Shown: in pieces, positions 5,776 through 14,279 of the stretch
Layout of the letters: each line of letters starts with the position of its first letter
Numbering within the stretch: position 1 is the stretch's first letter
From: an uncultured bacterium
GTDB taxonomy: Bacteria > Verrucomicrobiota > Kiritimatiellia > CAIKKV01
DNA length: 29,979 nt
Direction: 5' to 3'
NCBI GenBank assembly: GCA_903828035.1
Contig: CAIKKV010000287.1
Span: 1-29,979, forward strand
Position numbers and translations under genes: made by a program
Notes under the pieces: generated by a model
Seen by the model: the letters and a program-made list of their open reading frames with translations, nothing else
Databases searched by the model: none
Told to the model about the DNA's origin: nothing

Positions 5776-7881
5776 TCACCGCCGCCGGGTCGGCCGCCGG
5801 TTCGGCCGTTGCGGCTCGAAGAGCGGCTCCTCGGCGCGCGAGGCCGACTTCGCCTCCGCCACCACCGTGTGGTACCAGATCTCCTGCGCCCGGAACGCCC
5901 GGCCCCTGGCCGGCCGCGCGCGGTCCCAGGTCCCGTCGGGCAGCAGCCGCCGCGCCTTGGCGGTGTCCTTGAAAAACGTTTCCAGATACGCCAGCAGCCG
6001 CGCCCGGCAGGCCGGATCCTCCACCGGCACCAGCAACTCGATGCGCCGGTCCAGGTTGCGGGTCATCCAGTCGGCGCTCGAGAGGAACACCCGCGTCCGT
6101 CCGCCGTTCTGGAAAACCAGGACGCGGGCGTGCTCCAGGAACCGGTCCACCACGCTGACCACCTCGATCCCCTCGCCCTTTCCGCCGGGCCGCAGGCAGC
6201 AGACGCCGCGCACGTTGAGCCGGACCCGGACCCCGGCCCGCGCCGCCTGGACGAGCGCCTTGATCATCACCGGGTCCGACAGCGAGTTCACCTTCAGCGT
6301 GATGGCCGCCGGCTCCCCGCGCTCGGCGTTGGCCTGCTCCGCCGCGATCAGCTCGAGCAGGCGCTTGCGCAGCCCCACCGGCGCGGCCGCCAGATGCTCG
6401 TACGGCACCGACCGGGAGTACCCCGTGATCGCGTTGAAAAAGCGCGACGCGTCGCGCCCGTACCCCTCGTGGCAGGTCATGTAGCTGACGTCGGCGTACA
6501 TCCGCGCCGTGATCTCGTTATAGTTGCCCGTGCTGAAATGCAGGTACCGCCGCATCCCCGCGGCCTCCCGGCGGACCACGATGCACACCTTGGCGTGCGT
6601 CTTCAGGTTCTTGACCCCGTAGACCACCTGCACGCCGGCCGTCTCCAGCGCCTGCGCCCAGCCGATGTTGCGCGCCTCGTCAAACCGCGCCTTCAGCTCC
6701 ACCAGCACCGTCACATGCTTGCCCTTCGCCGCCGCCCGCGCCAGCGCCGCGATGATCGGGCTCTCCCGGCTGGTCCGGTACAGGATCTGCTTGATGGCCA
6801 GCACGTCGGGATCGTCCGCCGCCTCCTCGACCAGCCGCACCACGGGATCAAAGGACTCGTACGGGTGAATAAGCAGCACGTCCTGGCGCGACAGCGTGTC
6901 GAACACGGACTCGCCCTTCCGGAAGGCGGGCGGCGGCGCCGGCTTCCAGGCCGGCTCGCGGAGCGCATCATACCCGGGCATTCCCGCGAGCGTCATGAAG
7001 ACGGACAGATCGAGGGGCGTCGTCGTCCTGTACAGCTCCCGCTCCCCCACGTCCAGCGCCTTGCGCAGCAGGCGCACCATCAGCGGGGAGGCCGCGGATT
7101 CGACCTGCAGCCGCACGCAGGCGCTCTGCTTGCGCTCGGTCAGCACCTCCCGCATCTGCGCCAGCAGGTCGCCCGCCTGGTCCTCCTGCACGCTCATGTC
7201 GGCGTTCCGGGTGAGGCGGAAGACCGCGTGGTCGCCGATCGTCTCGCCCGGGAACAGCCGGTCCAGGTGCGCCGAGACCAGGTCCTCCAGCAGCACGACG
7301 GAGTAGCCCCGCTCCACGGGCACGGCCACCAGCCGCGGCAGGTTGCGCGGCAGCGCGATCACGGCGAACCGGTCGCGCCGCGCGGGGCGCGGGCCGCCCA
7401 GCCGGACGGCCACCGCCACCGAAAGGCCCGGCAGCAGCGGGAACCCGCCAAAGCCGCGGACCGCCTGCGGGCTGAGCACGGGGAAAATGTCGCGGTCGAA
7501 CACGCGGGAAAGATGCGCCAGCTGCTCCTCGTCCAGATCGGCCAGGGTCTGCCGCCACAGGCCCTCTTTCCTGAGCTTCTTCTCGAGCTCAGCCAGGCAG
7601 GCCGCGGTTTCGGCTGTCATGCGCCGCACCTCGCGCGCGATCGCGTTGAGCTGCAGGGCCGGCGACAGGCCCGCCGGATCCTCGCCCGTCCGCCCCTCGG
7701 CCTGCAGCTTCAGGAGCCCGCCCACGCGCACCATGAAAAACTCGTCCAGGTTCGAGGCGGTGATGGAGAGGAATTTCAGCCGGTCCAAGGCGGGGACGGA
7801 GGGATCGAACGCCTCCTCCAGCACCCGGCGGTTGAAGGCCAGCCAGCTGAGCTCGCGATTGAGGAACATTGACCGGCCCAT
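5776..7881 (-). CDS. ppk1: polyphosphate kinase 1
   Basis: A 701-residue PPK1, the membrane-associated enzyme that reversibly polymerises the gamma-phosphate of ATP into polyphosphate. Visible signatures are FLNRELSWLAFNRRVLEEA at 6-24, FLSITASNLDEFFMVRVGG at 37-55 and LIHPYESFDPVVRLVEEA near 337-354. His429 in KTHAK aligns with the autophosphorylated His435 of E. coli, followed by HFSTGNYNEITARMYAD at 448-464. RFLEHARV carries the second HKD-type His, and SSADWMTRNLDRRIE follows. The length is normal. GGGAGG precedes ATG 7881 by 4 nt; ATG 7869 is an alternative. The start is 10 bp after the ppx stop, so it is co-transcribed with ppx and the ROK kinase. The last residues come from a tandem 19-bp duplication, so the C-terminus may have been extended or replaced recently. 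Confidence 0.96.
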   Translation of the reverse strand: MGRSMFLNRELSWLAFNRRVLEEAFDPSVPALDRLKFLSITASNLDEFFMVRVGGLLKLQAEGRTGEDPAGLSPALQLNAIAREVRRMTAETAACLAELEKKLRKEGLWRQTLADLDEEQLAHLSRVFDRDIFPVLSPQAVRGFGGFPLLPGLSVAVAVRLGGPRPARRDRFAVIALPRNLPRLVAVPVERGYSVVLLEDLVSAHLDRLFPGETIGDHAVFRLTRNADMSVQEDQAGDLLAQMREVLTERKQSACVRLQVESAASPLMVRLLRKALDVGERELYRTTTPLDLSVFMTLAGMPGYDALREPAWKPAPPPAFRKGESVFDTLSRQDVLLIHPYESFDPVVRLVEEAADDPDVLAIKQILYRTSRESPIIAALARAAAKGKHVTVLVELKARFDEARNIGWAQALETAGVQVVYGVKNLKTHAKVCIVVRREAAGMRRYLHFSTGNYNEITARMYADVSYMTCHEGYGRDASRFFNAITGYSRSVPYEHLAAAPVGLRKRLLELIAAEQANAERGEPAAITLKVNSLSDPVMIKALVQAARAGVRVRLNVRGVCCLRPGGKGEGIEVVSVVDRFLEHARVLVFQNGGRTRVFLSSADWMTRNLDRRIELLVPVEDPACRARLLAYLETFFKDTAKARRLLPDGTWDRARPARGRAFRAQEIWYHTVVAEAKSASRAEEPLFEPQRPNRRPTRRR

Positions 7882-7891
7882 GAGCCCTCCC

Positions 7892-9475
7892 TTAGCGGAT
7901 CCCCGGCATCACCGTGGGCCGCAGCGTCACGCGCATGCCAAACACCGTTTCGAACAGATCGCCCTTCGCCTCCAGGGCCACGCGCTCGAGCGACAGGTCG
8001 CCCACATCCTCGACGCCCAGCGACAGCTCGTCCGGCGCCCGGAGGAACCCCGCGATGCGGATCCGCTGCGAGTGGCCCCGGTCCAGCGCATCGGCCACGC
8101 GCAGGATGGCCGACAGCTGCAGCACCAGCGCCCGCTGGGTCCGGTCCATGCGGGCGAACTCGGGGTGCGAGGCGGCCGGCACCGAGCGGCGGTGATACCG
8201 CGCGATCAGGGCGATCAGCGCCGTTTCGCGCGTGGTCAGGCCGAACAGCTCGCTGCTGGCGATCAGGTAGGCCGAATGCTTGTGATGGCTGCGGCTGCTG
8301 ACGAAGGCACCGATGTCGTGCAGGATCGCGGCCGTGCGCAGCAGCACCTCGTGGCGCGCCTCCAGCCGGAAGTCGGCCGCCAGCTCCCGGAAGAGCTGGA
8401 CCGCCAGGTCCGCCACATGCAGCGCGTGCGGCTTGTCGAACGCGTATTTGCCGCCCAGGGCCAGCGCGGAGCGAAGCACCTGCTCCGTGAAATGGGGGGA
8501 CCAGGCGCCCTGCGACACCTCGTTGAACAGCAGGCCCAGGCGCAGATCGACCCGCGCCAGGGTCACGGTTTTCACCCGGAAGGACCGGGCCAGGCTGATG
8601 TAGGCCGTCAGGGCCGGCCCCGCGGCCGCGGCTTCCTGGGAAGAGAGGGCGTACTCGCGCATGAGGCGGCTTTCGGAAAGGCCGGCGATGGACCGCGCCT
8701 TTTCAAACTCCTTGATGCCCATGGCGCAGGCAAACTGCCGGCCGCCGCTTGCCGCCGGGGCGCCGGGCTGCAAGGCGCGGATCAAGGCGGAGGGAAGATC
8801 GCCCATGACCGCCACCAGGTGCGGCACGCGCTTGACGGGCACGGTCTGGCGGATCTGGTCCAGGGTGCGGCCGATCTGGCGGGTCAGCGCCTCCTCCGTG
8901 TGGGCGTCGGACTCCTCGTCCGTTTCCAGCGCCTCGCGCACCCGCAGGGATCCCAGCCGGAACGTTTCCGAGCAGGTCACAAACCCGTCCTGGATCAGCA
9001 GCAGCTTGGTCCCGCCCCCGCCGACCTCGGCCACCAGCACATCGCCCCGGCGCATGAACGGTTCGTCGCCCAGCAGCCGGTGGAGCGCCATGTAGGTCAG
9101 CCGGTGCACCTCGGGCTCCTCGATCGGCTCCAGGAGAATGCCGGTGGCGATGAAGACGCGGTCGAGGAACGCTTCGCGGTTCTCGGCCTCGCGCAGCGCG
9201 CTGGTGCCGACCGCCCGGATGGAAACGGAGGCGCCGGGCCCGCCGGCGTACTCCTCGGCCGCCTGGCGGAAATCGCGCAGGATCTGGACGCACGCGGCGG
9301 TGGTCTCGGAGCTGATCCGGCCGTCCGCAAAAGTCTCCCGTCCGAGGGAGACGGCGCGGTACAGGGAGTCGAGAACCCGCACCTCGCCGTCGCCGCCCAG
9401 CTCGGCGATGTCCATGCGGATCGCGCTGGCGCCCACGTCGATGGCGGCGGCCAGGCGCCGGGCGGCGGCTTTCAT
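7892..9475 (-). CDS. ppx: Ppx/GppA-type phosphatase with HD domain
   Basis: A 527-residue protein of the exopolyphosphatase/guanosine pentaphosphate phosphatase family. The N-terminal actin-like half (about 1-305) has AAIDVGASAIRMDIAEL, VGTSALREAENREAFL and VAEVGGGGTKLLL, the phosphate-binding loops of the ASKHA fold. The C-terminal half (about 320-500) is HD-like, with HALHVADLAVQLF, LLRTAAILHDIGAFVSSRSHH and a YHRRS stretch. It would hydrolyse terminal phosphates of polyphosphate, and possibly pppGpp. Its ATG overlaps the ROK kinase stop as ATGA, and its stop is 10 bp before ppk1, so synthesis and degradation of polyphosphate are encoded in one transcript. Whether it prefers polyphosphate or pppGpp cannot be told; the neighbourhood favours polyphosphate. 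Confidence 0.92.
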   Translation of the reverse strand: MKAAARRLAAAIDVGASAIRMDIAELGGDGEVRVLDSLYRAVSLGRETFADGRISSETTAACVQILRDFRQAAEEYAGGPGASVSIRAVGTSALREAENREAFLDRVFIATGILLEPIEEPEVHRLTYMALHRLLGDEPFMRRGDVLVAEVGGGGTKLLLIQDGFVTCSETFRLGSLRVREALETDEESDAHTEEALTRQIGRTLDQIRQTVPVKRVPHLVAVMGDLPSALIRALQPGAPAASGGRQFACAMGIKEFEKARSIAGLSESRLMREYALSSQEAAAAGPALTAYISLARSFRVKTVTLARVDLRLGLLFNEVSQGAWSPHFTEQVLRSALALGGKYAFDKPHALHVADLAVQLFRELAADFRLEARHEVLLRTAAILHDIGAFVSSRSHHKHSAYLIASSELFGLTTRETALIALIARYHRRSVPAASHPEFARMDRTQRALVLQLSAILRVADALDRGHSQRIRIAGFLRAPDELSLGVEDVGDLSLERVALEAKGDLFETVFGMRVTLRPTVMPGIR

Positions 9476-10452
9476 ATCTCCTCCGCCGCCATGGCGGCCG
9501 CGCCCATGGCCGTGGCGTCCCCGCCCAGCGAGGCCACCGCCACGCGAAGGCCGCCGGTGAACGCCGGAAGGCCGCGGTCGCGAATGGCGGCCGTGACCTC
9601 CTCCACGTAGAGATCGGGAAACTCCTCGACCAGCCCGCCGCCCAGGAGGACGGTGTCGGGCGCCATCAGGTGGAGCGCGCCGGAGATGCCGTACCCGAGC
9701 CAGCGGGCCGCTCGCCGCACGATCCGATCCACGGTCTGGTCGCCCTTGCGGATGGCTTCGGCCAGCACGCCGCTGCGCATCTTGGCCAGGTCGCCGCCGG
9801 CCAGGGCCAGCAGGTTCGGGGCCTCGCCGCGCAGCGCGGCCTGGCCCGCCTGGGCCGCGATGGCCAGCCGGCCGGCCAGGGTCTCCAGGCAGCCGCGCTT
9901 CCCGCAGCCGCAGAGGGTTCCGTCGGGATCGATCGGCAGGTGGCCGATCTCCATGGCCGAGCCGGTCCTCCCCCGGATCAGCCTGCCCTCATAGACGCAG
10001 GCGCCGCCGATTCCCGTTCCCGGAAAGACGCCAAGCACGCAGCGCGACTTGCGGGCCGCGCCGAAGCGGTACTCCCCGAACGTGCCGGCGTCGACGTCGT
10101 TGGCGATCACCACCGGCGCCTTCAGGCGCTTGCGCAAGCCGTCGGCCACCTTGAGCTTCCGCCAGCCCAGGTTGGGCGCGTCCAGCAGGATGCCCTTGTC
10201 GAGGTCCAGCATGCCGGCGAGGCCCACGCCGACGCCCGCCAGCGAGGAGGGCGACACCTTGGCTTCCTCCAGCGCTTCGCCGATGACTTCCGCCATGCGA
10301 TCCAAAGGATTGGCCGGCTTGTTTTCCCCCTGGGTCTTGCGCTTGCGGCGCCCCTGAAGGCGGAAGTCCCGGTCGAAGACACAGGCCACGGACTTGGTCC
10401 CGCCCACATCCAGCCCCACCCAGTATCGCCGGCCTTGTTGCTTCGCGCTCAT
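9472..10452 (-). CDS. ROK family sugar kinase, first gene of the polyphosphate operon
   Basis: A 326-residue ROK kinase, most like glucokinases and N-acetylhexosamine kinases. It has the nucleotide-binding DVGGTK at 15-20 and the catalytic Asp119 in IANDVDAGTFGE. GVFPGTGIGG is at 141-150. The zinc site comprises His171 in MEIGH and Cys181/Cys183/Cys188 in CGCGKRGC. No helix-turn-helix precedes the kinase, so it is an enzyme rather than a repressor. AAGGAG lies before ATG 10452, and a good sigma-70-type promoter lies upstream. Its stop overlaps the ppx start (ATGA), making it the first gene of rok-ppx-ppk1. A sugar kinase tied to polyphosphate genes raises the possibility of polyphosphate-dependent glucose phosphorylation, but ATP is the default donor for ROK enzymes with the Cys-rich site. 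Confidence 0.88.
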   Translation of the reverse strand: MSAKQQGRRYWVGLDVGGTKSVACVFDRDFRLQGRRKRKTQGENKPANPLDRMAEVIGEALEEAKVSPSSLAGVGVGLAGMLDLDKGILLDAPNLGWRKLKVADGLRKRLKAPVVIANDVDAGTFGEYRFGAARKSRCVLGVFPGTGIGGACVYEGRLIRGRTGSAMEIGHLPIDPDGTLCGCGKRGCLETLAGRLAIAAQAGQAALRGEAPNLLALAGGDLAKMRSGVLAEAIRKGDQTVDRIVRRAARWLGYGISGALHLMAPDTVLLGGGLVEEFPDLYVEEVTAAIRDRGLPAFTGGLRVAVASLGGDATAMGAAAMAAEEI

Positions 10453-10484
10453 GACGTCTCCTTGAAAAAACCATTCGTGGAGAC

Positions 10485-10513
10485 ATCCTAAAAGAAAAAC
10501 AGGGCTTTGTCAG
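10485..10513 (-). promoter_or_regulatory. sigma-70-type promoter of the rok-ppx-ppk1 operon
   Basis: On the minus strand CTGACA (10508-10513) and TAGGAT (10485-10490) are exactly 17 bp apart. The predicted start near 10478 gives a 25-nt leader with AAGGAG before ATG 10452. I saw no pair of CTGTCA-like direct repeats resembling the E. coli Pho box here. Confidence 0.5.
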
Positions 10514-10550
10514 CCGCCAAAGCGTTAGGATTGCGCGAGGAACGGGAACT

Positions 10551-10635
10551 GATCGCGCGGGCGGCGCCGCGCTCCCACAGCGGACGAGGGACGGTTCCTG
10601 GCGATTGTGTGGGAGCGCCACACCGTGGCGCGATT
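10551..10635. repeat. REPIN-like pair of inverted REP elements
   Basis: Two hairpin elements face each other. The minus-strand copy (10579 to 10551) and the plus-strand copy (10608-10635) both begin with TGTGGGAGCGC and end with CGCGAT. Each has its own internal stem: GCGCGG/CCGCGC in the first and GCGCCAC/GTGGCGC in the second. A 28-nt spacer separates them. The conserved head followed by an imperfect palindrome, in an inverted pair in an intergenic space, is the layout of REPINs mobilised by RAYT (TnpA-REP) proteins. No RAYT gene is in the window. It lies between the rok promoter and the end of the SGNH gene. Confidence 0.6.
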
Positions 10636-10665
10636 CTTCCCGGAGCGCCCGTCCGCTAGCCCCGC

Positions 10666-11730
10666 TCAGATCAACGGGAGAAGAAACGGAACCAGCGCCT
10701 CCGCCATCCGCATGAAGCCGAGATCGGTGGCATGCGAGCCGTCCACCGTGGCTTCCTGATCGGCGCCGTACAGGATCTCCCCCGGCACCACGGTCAAGCG
10801 CGTGACCCCCTCGTTGTGCAGGGCTTCACAGACCTCCCGGGCGGCCCGGTTCCTGCCCTCATAGGCCGCGCGGAACGAGGTGACGAGCGTATGGCTCGTG
10901 TAGAGGACGTTCTCCATCACGACGATGGGCGTCACCGGATGCGCCTTCCGCAGGAGGCGGATGCAGGGCGCGAGGCGTTCGCGGATCTGGTCGACGGTCA
11001 TATTCGGAAAGGCGTCCAGCACGTAGACGGACGGATCCAGCTCGGCCAGCAGCTCGACGACGGCCGCCTCCATCCGGCCGTTTCCGGAAAACCCGAAATT
11101 GTAATGCGGCCGGTCCAGCCGGCGCGCCGCAATAGCCGTGTAGGCCATGCCGGGGCGGCTCGCGCATCCGCCCTGCGTGATCGACGTGCCATAGTAGCAG
11201 ATCGGCTTCCCCGCCGCCGGGGGCGCCTTGGCGATCGTCTCGTTTTCAGGGACACCGACCTCGACCGACTCGCAGCCGTTATACAGGGGCAGGTACAGCC
11301 GGTATTCGCGCTCCGCCCGGGGAGCCAGTTCCGCCAGGAGCGTCTGGTTGTTCTCCTTGGCGCGCGGAATGCCCGTGGCGGTCCACTTCCACACGCCTTC
11401 GTGGCGCACGTAGAGATCCAGGCCGCTCACCCCGGTGGCCGGCATGTGCGGCATGGCCAGGCCGTCAAACCGGAGCTTCCAGCGGGCGGCGAGGGTCGGC
11501 GAGGCGGTCACGAACCGGACGGCCAGGCCGGCCGAATGCCGGCTCAGCTCCCAGACGGGCGGCGGAATCAGCGCCTGGGCGCGGCCGGGAAAGCGGTGAA
11601 AGGGCAGCTCCTGCTCCCCCCAGCCATGCCCCTCCATGCCGAGGTGCCGGATGTCATACCAGCGCAACCCGTCGCCCGCGCCCTGGGAAGCCAAATTGGG
11701 GTCCAATTTTTCGATATTCTGAACAGCCAT
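10666..11730 (-). CDS. SGNH/GDSL-type esterase with GxDLY N-terminal domain
   Basis: A 354-residue hydrolase. Residues about 20-165 form the beta-rich N-terminal domain with the GLDLY signature at 103-107 (GxDLY domain). The catalytic SGNH domain follows. Block I is YYGTSITQGG with nucleophile Ser183, FSGNGRME supplies Gly216 and Asn217, and the C-terminal DGSHATD supplies Asp330 and His333. Family members are carbohydrate or lipid esterases; the substrate is unknown. There is no obvious signal peptide, so it is probably cytosolic. An AGAGGAAAGGG stretch precedes ATG 11730, and the start is 17 bp after the UroD-like stop, suggesting it is the last gene of the NfeD-flotillin-UroD-SGNH run. Confidence 0.85.
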   Translation of the reverse strand: MAVQNIEKLDPNLASQGAGDGLRWYDIRHLGMEGHGWGEQELPFHRFPGRAQALIPPPVWELSRHSAGLAVRFVTASPTLAARWKLRFDGLAMPHMPATGVSGLDLYVRHEGVWKWTATGIPRAKENNQTLLAELAPRAEREYRLYLPLYNGCESVEVGVPENETIAKAPPAAGKPICYYGTSITQGGCASRPGMAYTAIAARRLDRPHYNFGFSGNGRMEAAVVELLAELDPSVYVLDAFPNMTVDQIRERLAPCIRLLRKAHPVTPIVVMENVLYTSHTLVTSFRAAYEGRNRAAREVCEALHNEGVTRLTVVPGEILYGADQEATVDGSHATDLGFMRMAEALVPFLLPLI

Positions 11731-11747
11731 GGCGATGTCCCTTTCCT

Positions 11748-12803
11748 CTAATATGCGAATACATGTGCTAGTCCGCGCAAGTCCCGTCCTGAGGCCAGCG
11801 CCGTTTCCGCCGCCTGTTTTTGAACGGCCAGGAGCGGAAGGCCGCGGTCTACCGTAAAGGAGAAGATCCGGTTCATGTCGTTGTAGTCCGGCTGCGACAT
11901 ATTGATGCCGGTCAGCCCGGCCATCCCGGCCAGCTGGTCGAGATAATGGTCGCCGCGGCCGCAGAAGTGAACCGCGCCGCCGTACTGCTTCAGCAGGCGG
12001 CGGTCGTAGGGCGCCACGAACTCGCGGTACATCTCGGGCGAGAAGTTCATGGCGGAATCGTCCCGGAGCATGATGCGCCCCTTGACCACCAGGCCCCAGT
12101 GGGCCGTGTAGGGCGCCTCCCCCGCCCGCTCATAGGGGGCCCAGGCCTTCATGAAGCGCTCATAGGCGTCGGTGACGAGCGCCAGCAGCCGGTGCAGCAG
12201 CTCCGGCTCGTCGTAGGCCCCGAGGAAGATCGAGCTGCCCCAGATCACCTCGCACACATCCATGGGGCCCTGCAGGTCGGGATGGTAGATCCGCACATGC
12301 CGCTTCAGCGCGGGCCGGCGGGCCAGCACCTCCATGAACCGGTCGGCCATGTCGAACACCCGGGCGCCGAGCCCGGCGCGAAGGTCCGGGGCCCCGCGCT
12401 CCACGAGCGCCCGGAGCGCCGGCACTCCGCCTTCCAGCGCCAGGGCGGTGGGCAGCGTGTTCAGCGCGGCATCCATCATGTAAAGAGGCGTTCCAAACAG
12501 GGAAGGAAGAATAGCCGTGCTGTAATTGGAGCGCAGGTTGAGCACCTGGCCGCCGCCGGATTCCAGCGCCGCCGAACACATCCGGAACTGGTGATAGAGC
12601 ATCTGGTCCGGGTTCTCGAAGAAGTCGTTGACCCCCACATCGGGCCAGGGGATCCGCGCCGGCGCCGGCCGGGGGCGGCGCGGCGAGAAAATGCCTTTCG
12701 CCGGGCCCCGCCCCTCGTAAAAAGCGCGCCACTCGTTCCACAAAGCCGTTTCGACGGAGTCGTCGATCCGGCTCTCCAGATCATCCAGATACGCGTCTAA
12801 CAC
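11748..12803 (-). CDS. UroD-like (uroporphyrinogen decarboxylase/corrinoid methyltransferase fold) protein
   Basis: A 351-residue protein that looks like a TIM-barrel member of the uroporphyrinogen decarboxylase family. The pattern includes RIYHPDLQGPMDVCEVIWG in the middle. Near the C-terminus, GGAVHFCGRGDHYLDQL contains the HxCG motif seen where related methyltransferases bind zinc, followed by GLTGINMSQPDYND. No haem-pathway genes are adjacent, and it diverges from true HemE, so haem synthesis is unlikely; a methyltransferase-like or sugar-related role is possible. The start is GTG 12803 with GGAGGAG just upstream, 12 bp after the flotillin stop. The family call is moderate and the function unknown. 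Confidence 0.62.
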   Translation of the reverse strand: MLDAYLDDLESRIDDSVETALWNEWRAFYEGRGPAKGIFSPRRPRPAPARIPWPDVGVNDFFENPDQMLYHQFRMCSAALESGGGQVLNLRSNYSTAILPSLFGTPLYMMDAALNTLPTALALEGGVPALRALVERGAPDLRAGLGARVFDMADRFMEVLARRPALKRHVRIYHPDLQGPMDVCEVIWGSSIFLGAYDEPELLHRLLALVTDAYERFMKAWAPYERAGEAPYTAHWGLVVKGRIMLRDDSAMNFSPEMYREFVAPYDRRLLKQYGGAVHFCGRGDHYLDQLAGMAGLTGINMSQPDYNDMNRIFSFTVDRGLPLLAVQKQAAETALASGRDLRGLAHVFAY

Positions 12804-12815
12804 AGCTCCTCCGCG

Positions 12816-14249
12816 CTAGGCCTTCGGCGCGTTCGCCGGCTTCCCCGCGGGAGACGGCGTGTCGACCGCATTGACGTTGCCCAGGTAGCCCGGCAGCTCC
12901 ACGCCGGCCATGGCGGCCACGTCATGCAGGGGCGGCAGCGCCTTGATCAGGCTGGAAACGAAGTTGGCGGTGGACGACCCCTTGTCGCCCGCGCCGCCGC
13001 CGCCCGCCGAATCCCAGACGGTGATCTTGTCGATCTTGAGCTTGGAGATGGCCTCGACCTGGCGGGCCACGATGGCCTCGAGCTTTTCGATCATGAGCAG
13101 CGTCGCGGCGGAGCGCGGGTCGTTGCCGCAGCTGCGGACCAGGGCTTCATAGCCCGCCGCCTTGCTTTCGAGCACCTGCCGCAGGCCGCGCGCCTCGGCC
13201 TCGTACTTGAACAGGATGCCGTCGGCCTGGCCCTTGGCCTCGCGCCGGGTCTTCTCGGCCTCGGCTTCGGCCGCGATCTCGATCTTCTTCTTGTCGATTT
13301 CCTTCTGCACGACCTCTTCGGCGTTCAGGCGCTCGGCCTCGGCGCGGTACTGCGCCTTCTGGATCTCGACGAGGGCGTTGCGCTTGGCCACCTCGGCGGT
13401 CTGCAGGAAGGCCGCCTGCTTGACCTCGAGCCCGGCCTGCGACTGGGCGATGTCCGCCTTGGCCATGTTTTCGCCGGTGACGGCGGCGGCTTCCTGACCC
13501 TGCACGAAAATACGCTGGTCGGCCTCGGCCTTCTTCTTGCCCTTCTCGGCGGCCGCGACGTTCTCGGCCACGCGGATGGTCATCTCCCGGTGCGCCTCCG
13601 CCTCGCCGATGTTACCCACCTTGACCTGCTCGGCCACGTCCACCTTGGCGCGGTTGATGGCCTCCGAGGCCGCCTTCTTGCCGATGCTCTCGATGTAGGT
13701 CGACTCGTCCGTGATGTCGGTGATGTTCACGTTGATCAGGTACAGGCCGATCTTGTTCAGCTCGGGCTCCACGTTCTTGCGGATCGACTCCAGGAAGCTC
13801 TCGCGGTCCTGGTTGATCTGCTCGATCGTGAGCGAGGCGACGGTCAGGCGGAGCTGGCCGAAGATGATCTCCTTGGCCATATCCTCGATCTGCGGGGGCT
13901 GCAGGCCCAGCAGGCGCTCGGCCGCGTTGGTCATGATCCCCGAGTCCGTGCTGATGCCGACGGTGAAGGTGCTGGGCACGTTGATGCGGATGTTCTGGAA
14001 CGACAAGGCATTCTGCAGCGGGATGCTGATCGTCATGGGGGTCAGGCGCAGGAAGGCGTAATCCTGCAGCAGCGGCCACACGAACGTGCCGCCGCCATGG
14101 ATGCAGTGGGACGACCGGTTCGCGCCCACGCTTCCGTAAATGACGAGAATGCGGTCCGAGGGGCAGCGTTTATACCGCTGGGCCACAAAAATGACAATGA
14201 CGAACAGCACCACCAGCAAGACGACAATCAGACCCGGCAGACTTGGCAT
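12816..14249 (-). CDS. flotillin-like SPFH membrane scaffold protein
   Basis: A 477-residue flotillin/YqiK-type protein. One transmembrane or hairpin segment lies at about 4-23 (GLIVVLLVVLFVIVIFVAQR). It is followed by an SPFH domain (about 30-200, with PLQNALSFQNIRINVPSTFT and FGQLRLTVASLTIEQINQDR). A long Ala/Glu-rich coiled coil (about 200-370) and a Gly-rich tail after DKITVWDSAGGGG complete it. Flotillins form membrane-bound oligomers that organise lipid microdomains. The upstream NfeD-like gene is the classical partner, as in YuaF-FloT and YqiJ-YqiK. A GGGGGAG stretch lies 2-3 nt before ATG 14249. It is followed 12 bp later by the UroD-like gene, which is not a usual partner. Confidence 0.93.
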   Translation of the reverse strand: MPSLPGLIVVLLVVLFVIVIFVAQRYKRCPSDRILVIYGSVGANRSSHCIHGGGTFVWPLLQDYAFLRLTPMTISIPLQNALSFQNIRINVPSTFTVGISTDSGIMTNAAERLLGLQPPQIEDMAKEIIFGQLRLTVASLTIEQINQDRESFLESIRKNVEPELNKIGLYLINVNITDITDESTYIESIGKKAASEAINRAKVDVAEQVKVGNIGEAEAHREMTIRVAENVAAAEKGKKKAEADQRIFVQGQEAAAVTGENMAKADIAQSQAGLEVKQAAFLQTAEVAKRNALVEIQKAQYRAEAERLNAEEVVQKEIDKKKIEIAAEAEAEKTRREAKGQADGILFKYEAEARGLRQVLESKAAGYEALVRSCGNDPRSAATLLMIEKLEAIVARQVEAISKLKIDKITVWDSAGGGGAGDKGSSTANFVSSLIKALPPLHDVAAMAGVELPGYLGNVNAVDTPSPAGKPANAPKA

Positions 14250-14279
14250 AACTCCCCCTGTTTTCTACTTTATTACGTT

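Noticed and set aside
5766..5776. GCGATCGC octamer as a cyanobacterial HIP1 site
   Set aside because: Only a single clear copy was noticed, within the tandem duplication, and nothing else suggests cyanobacteria.
5809..7872. 687-codon plus-strand open frame opposite ppk1
   Set aside because: Its translation is low-complexity (His/Arg/Gly/Pro-rich) and mirrors ppk1, a strongly recognisable gene. Such shadows are expected in high-GC DNA.
7343..9610. 755-codon plus-strand open frame opposite ppx and the ROK kinase
   Set aside because: Same reason: an antisense shadow of recognised genes without family motifs or a ribosome site.
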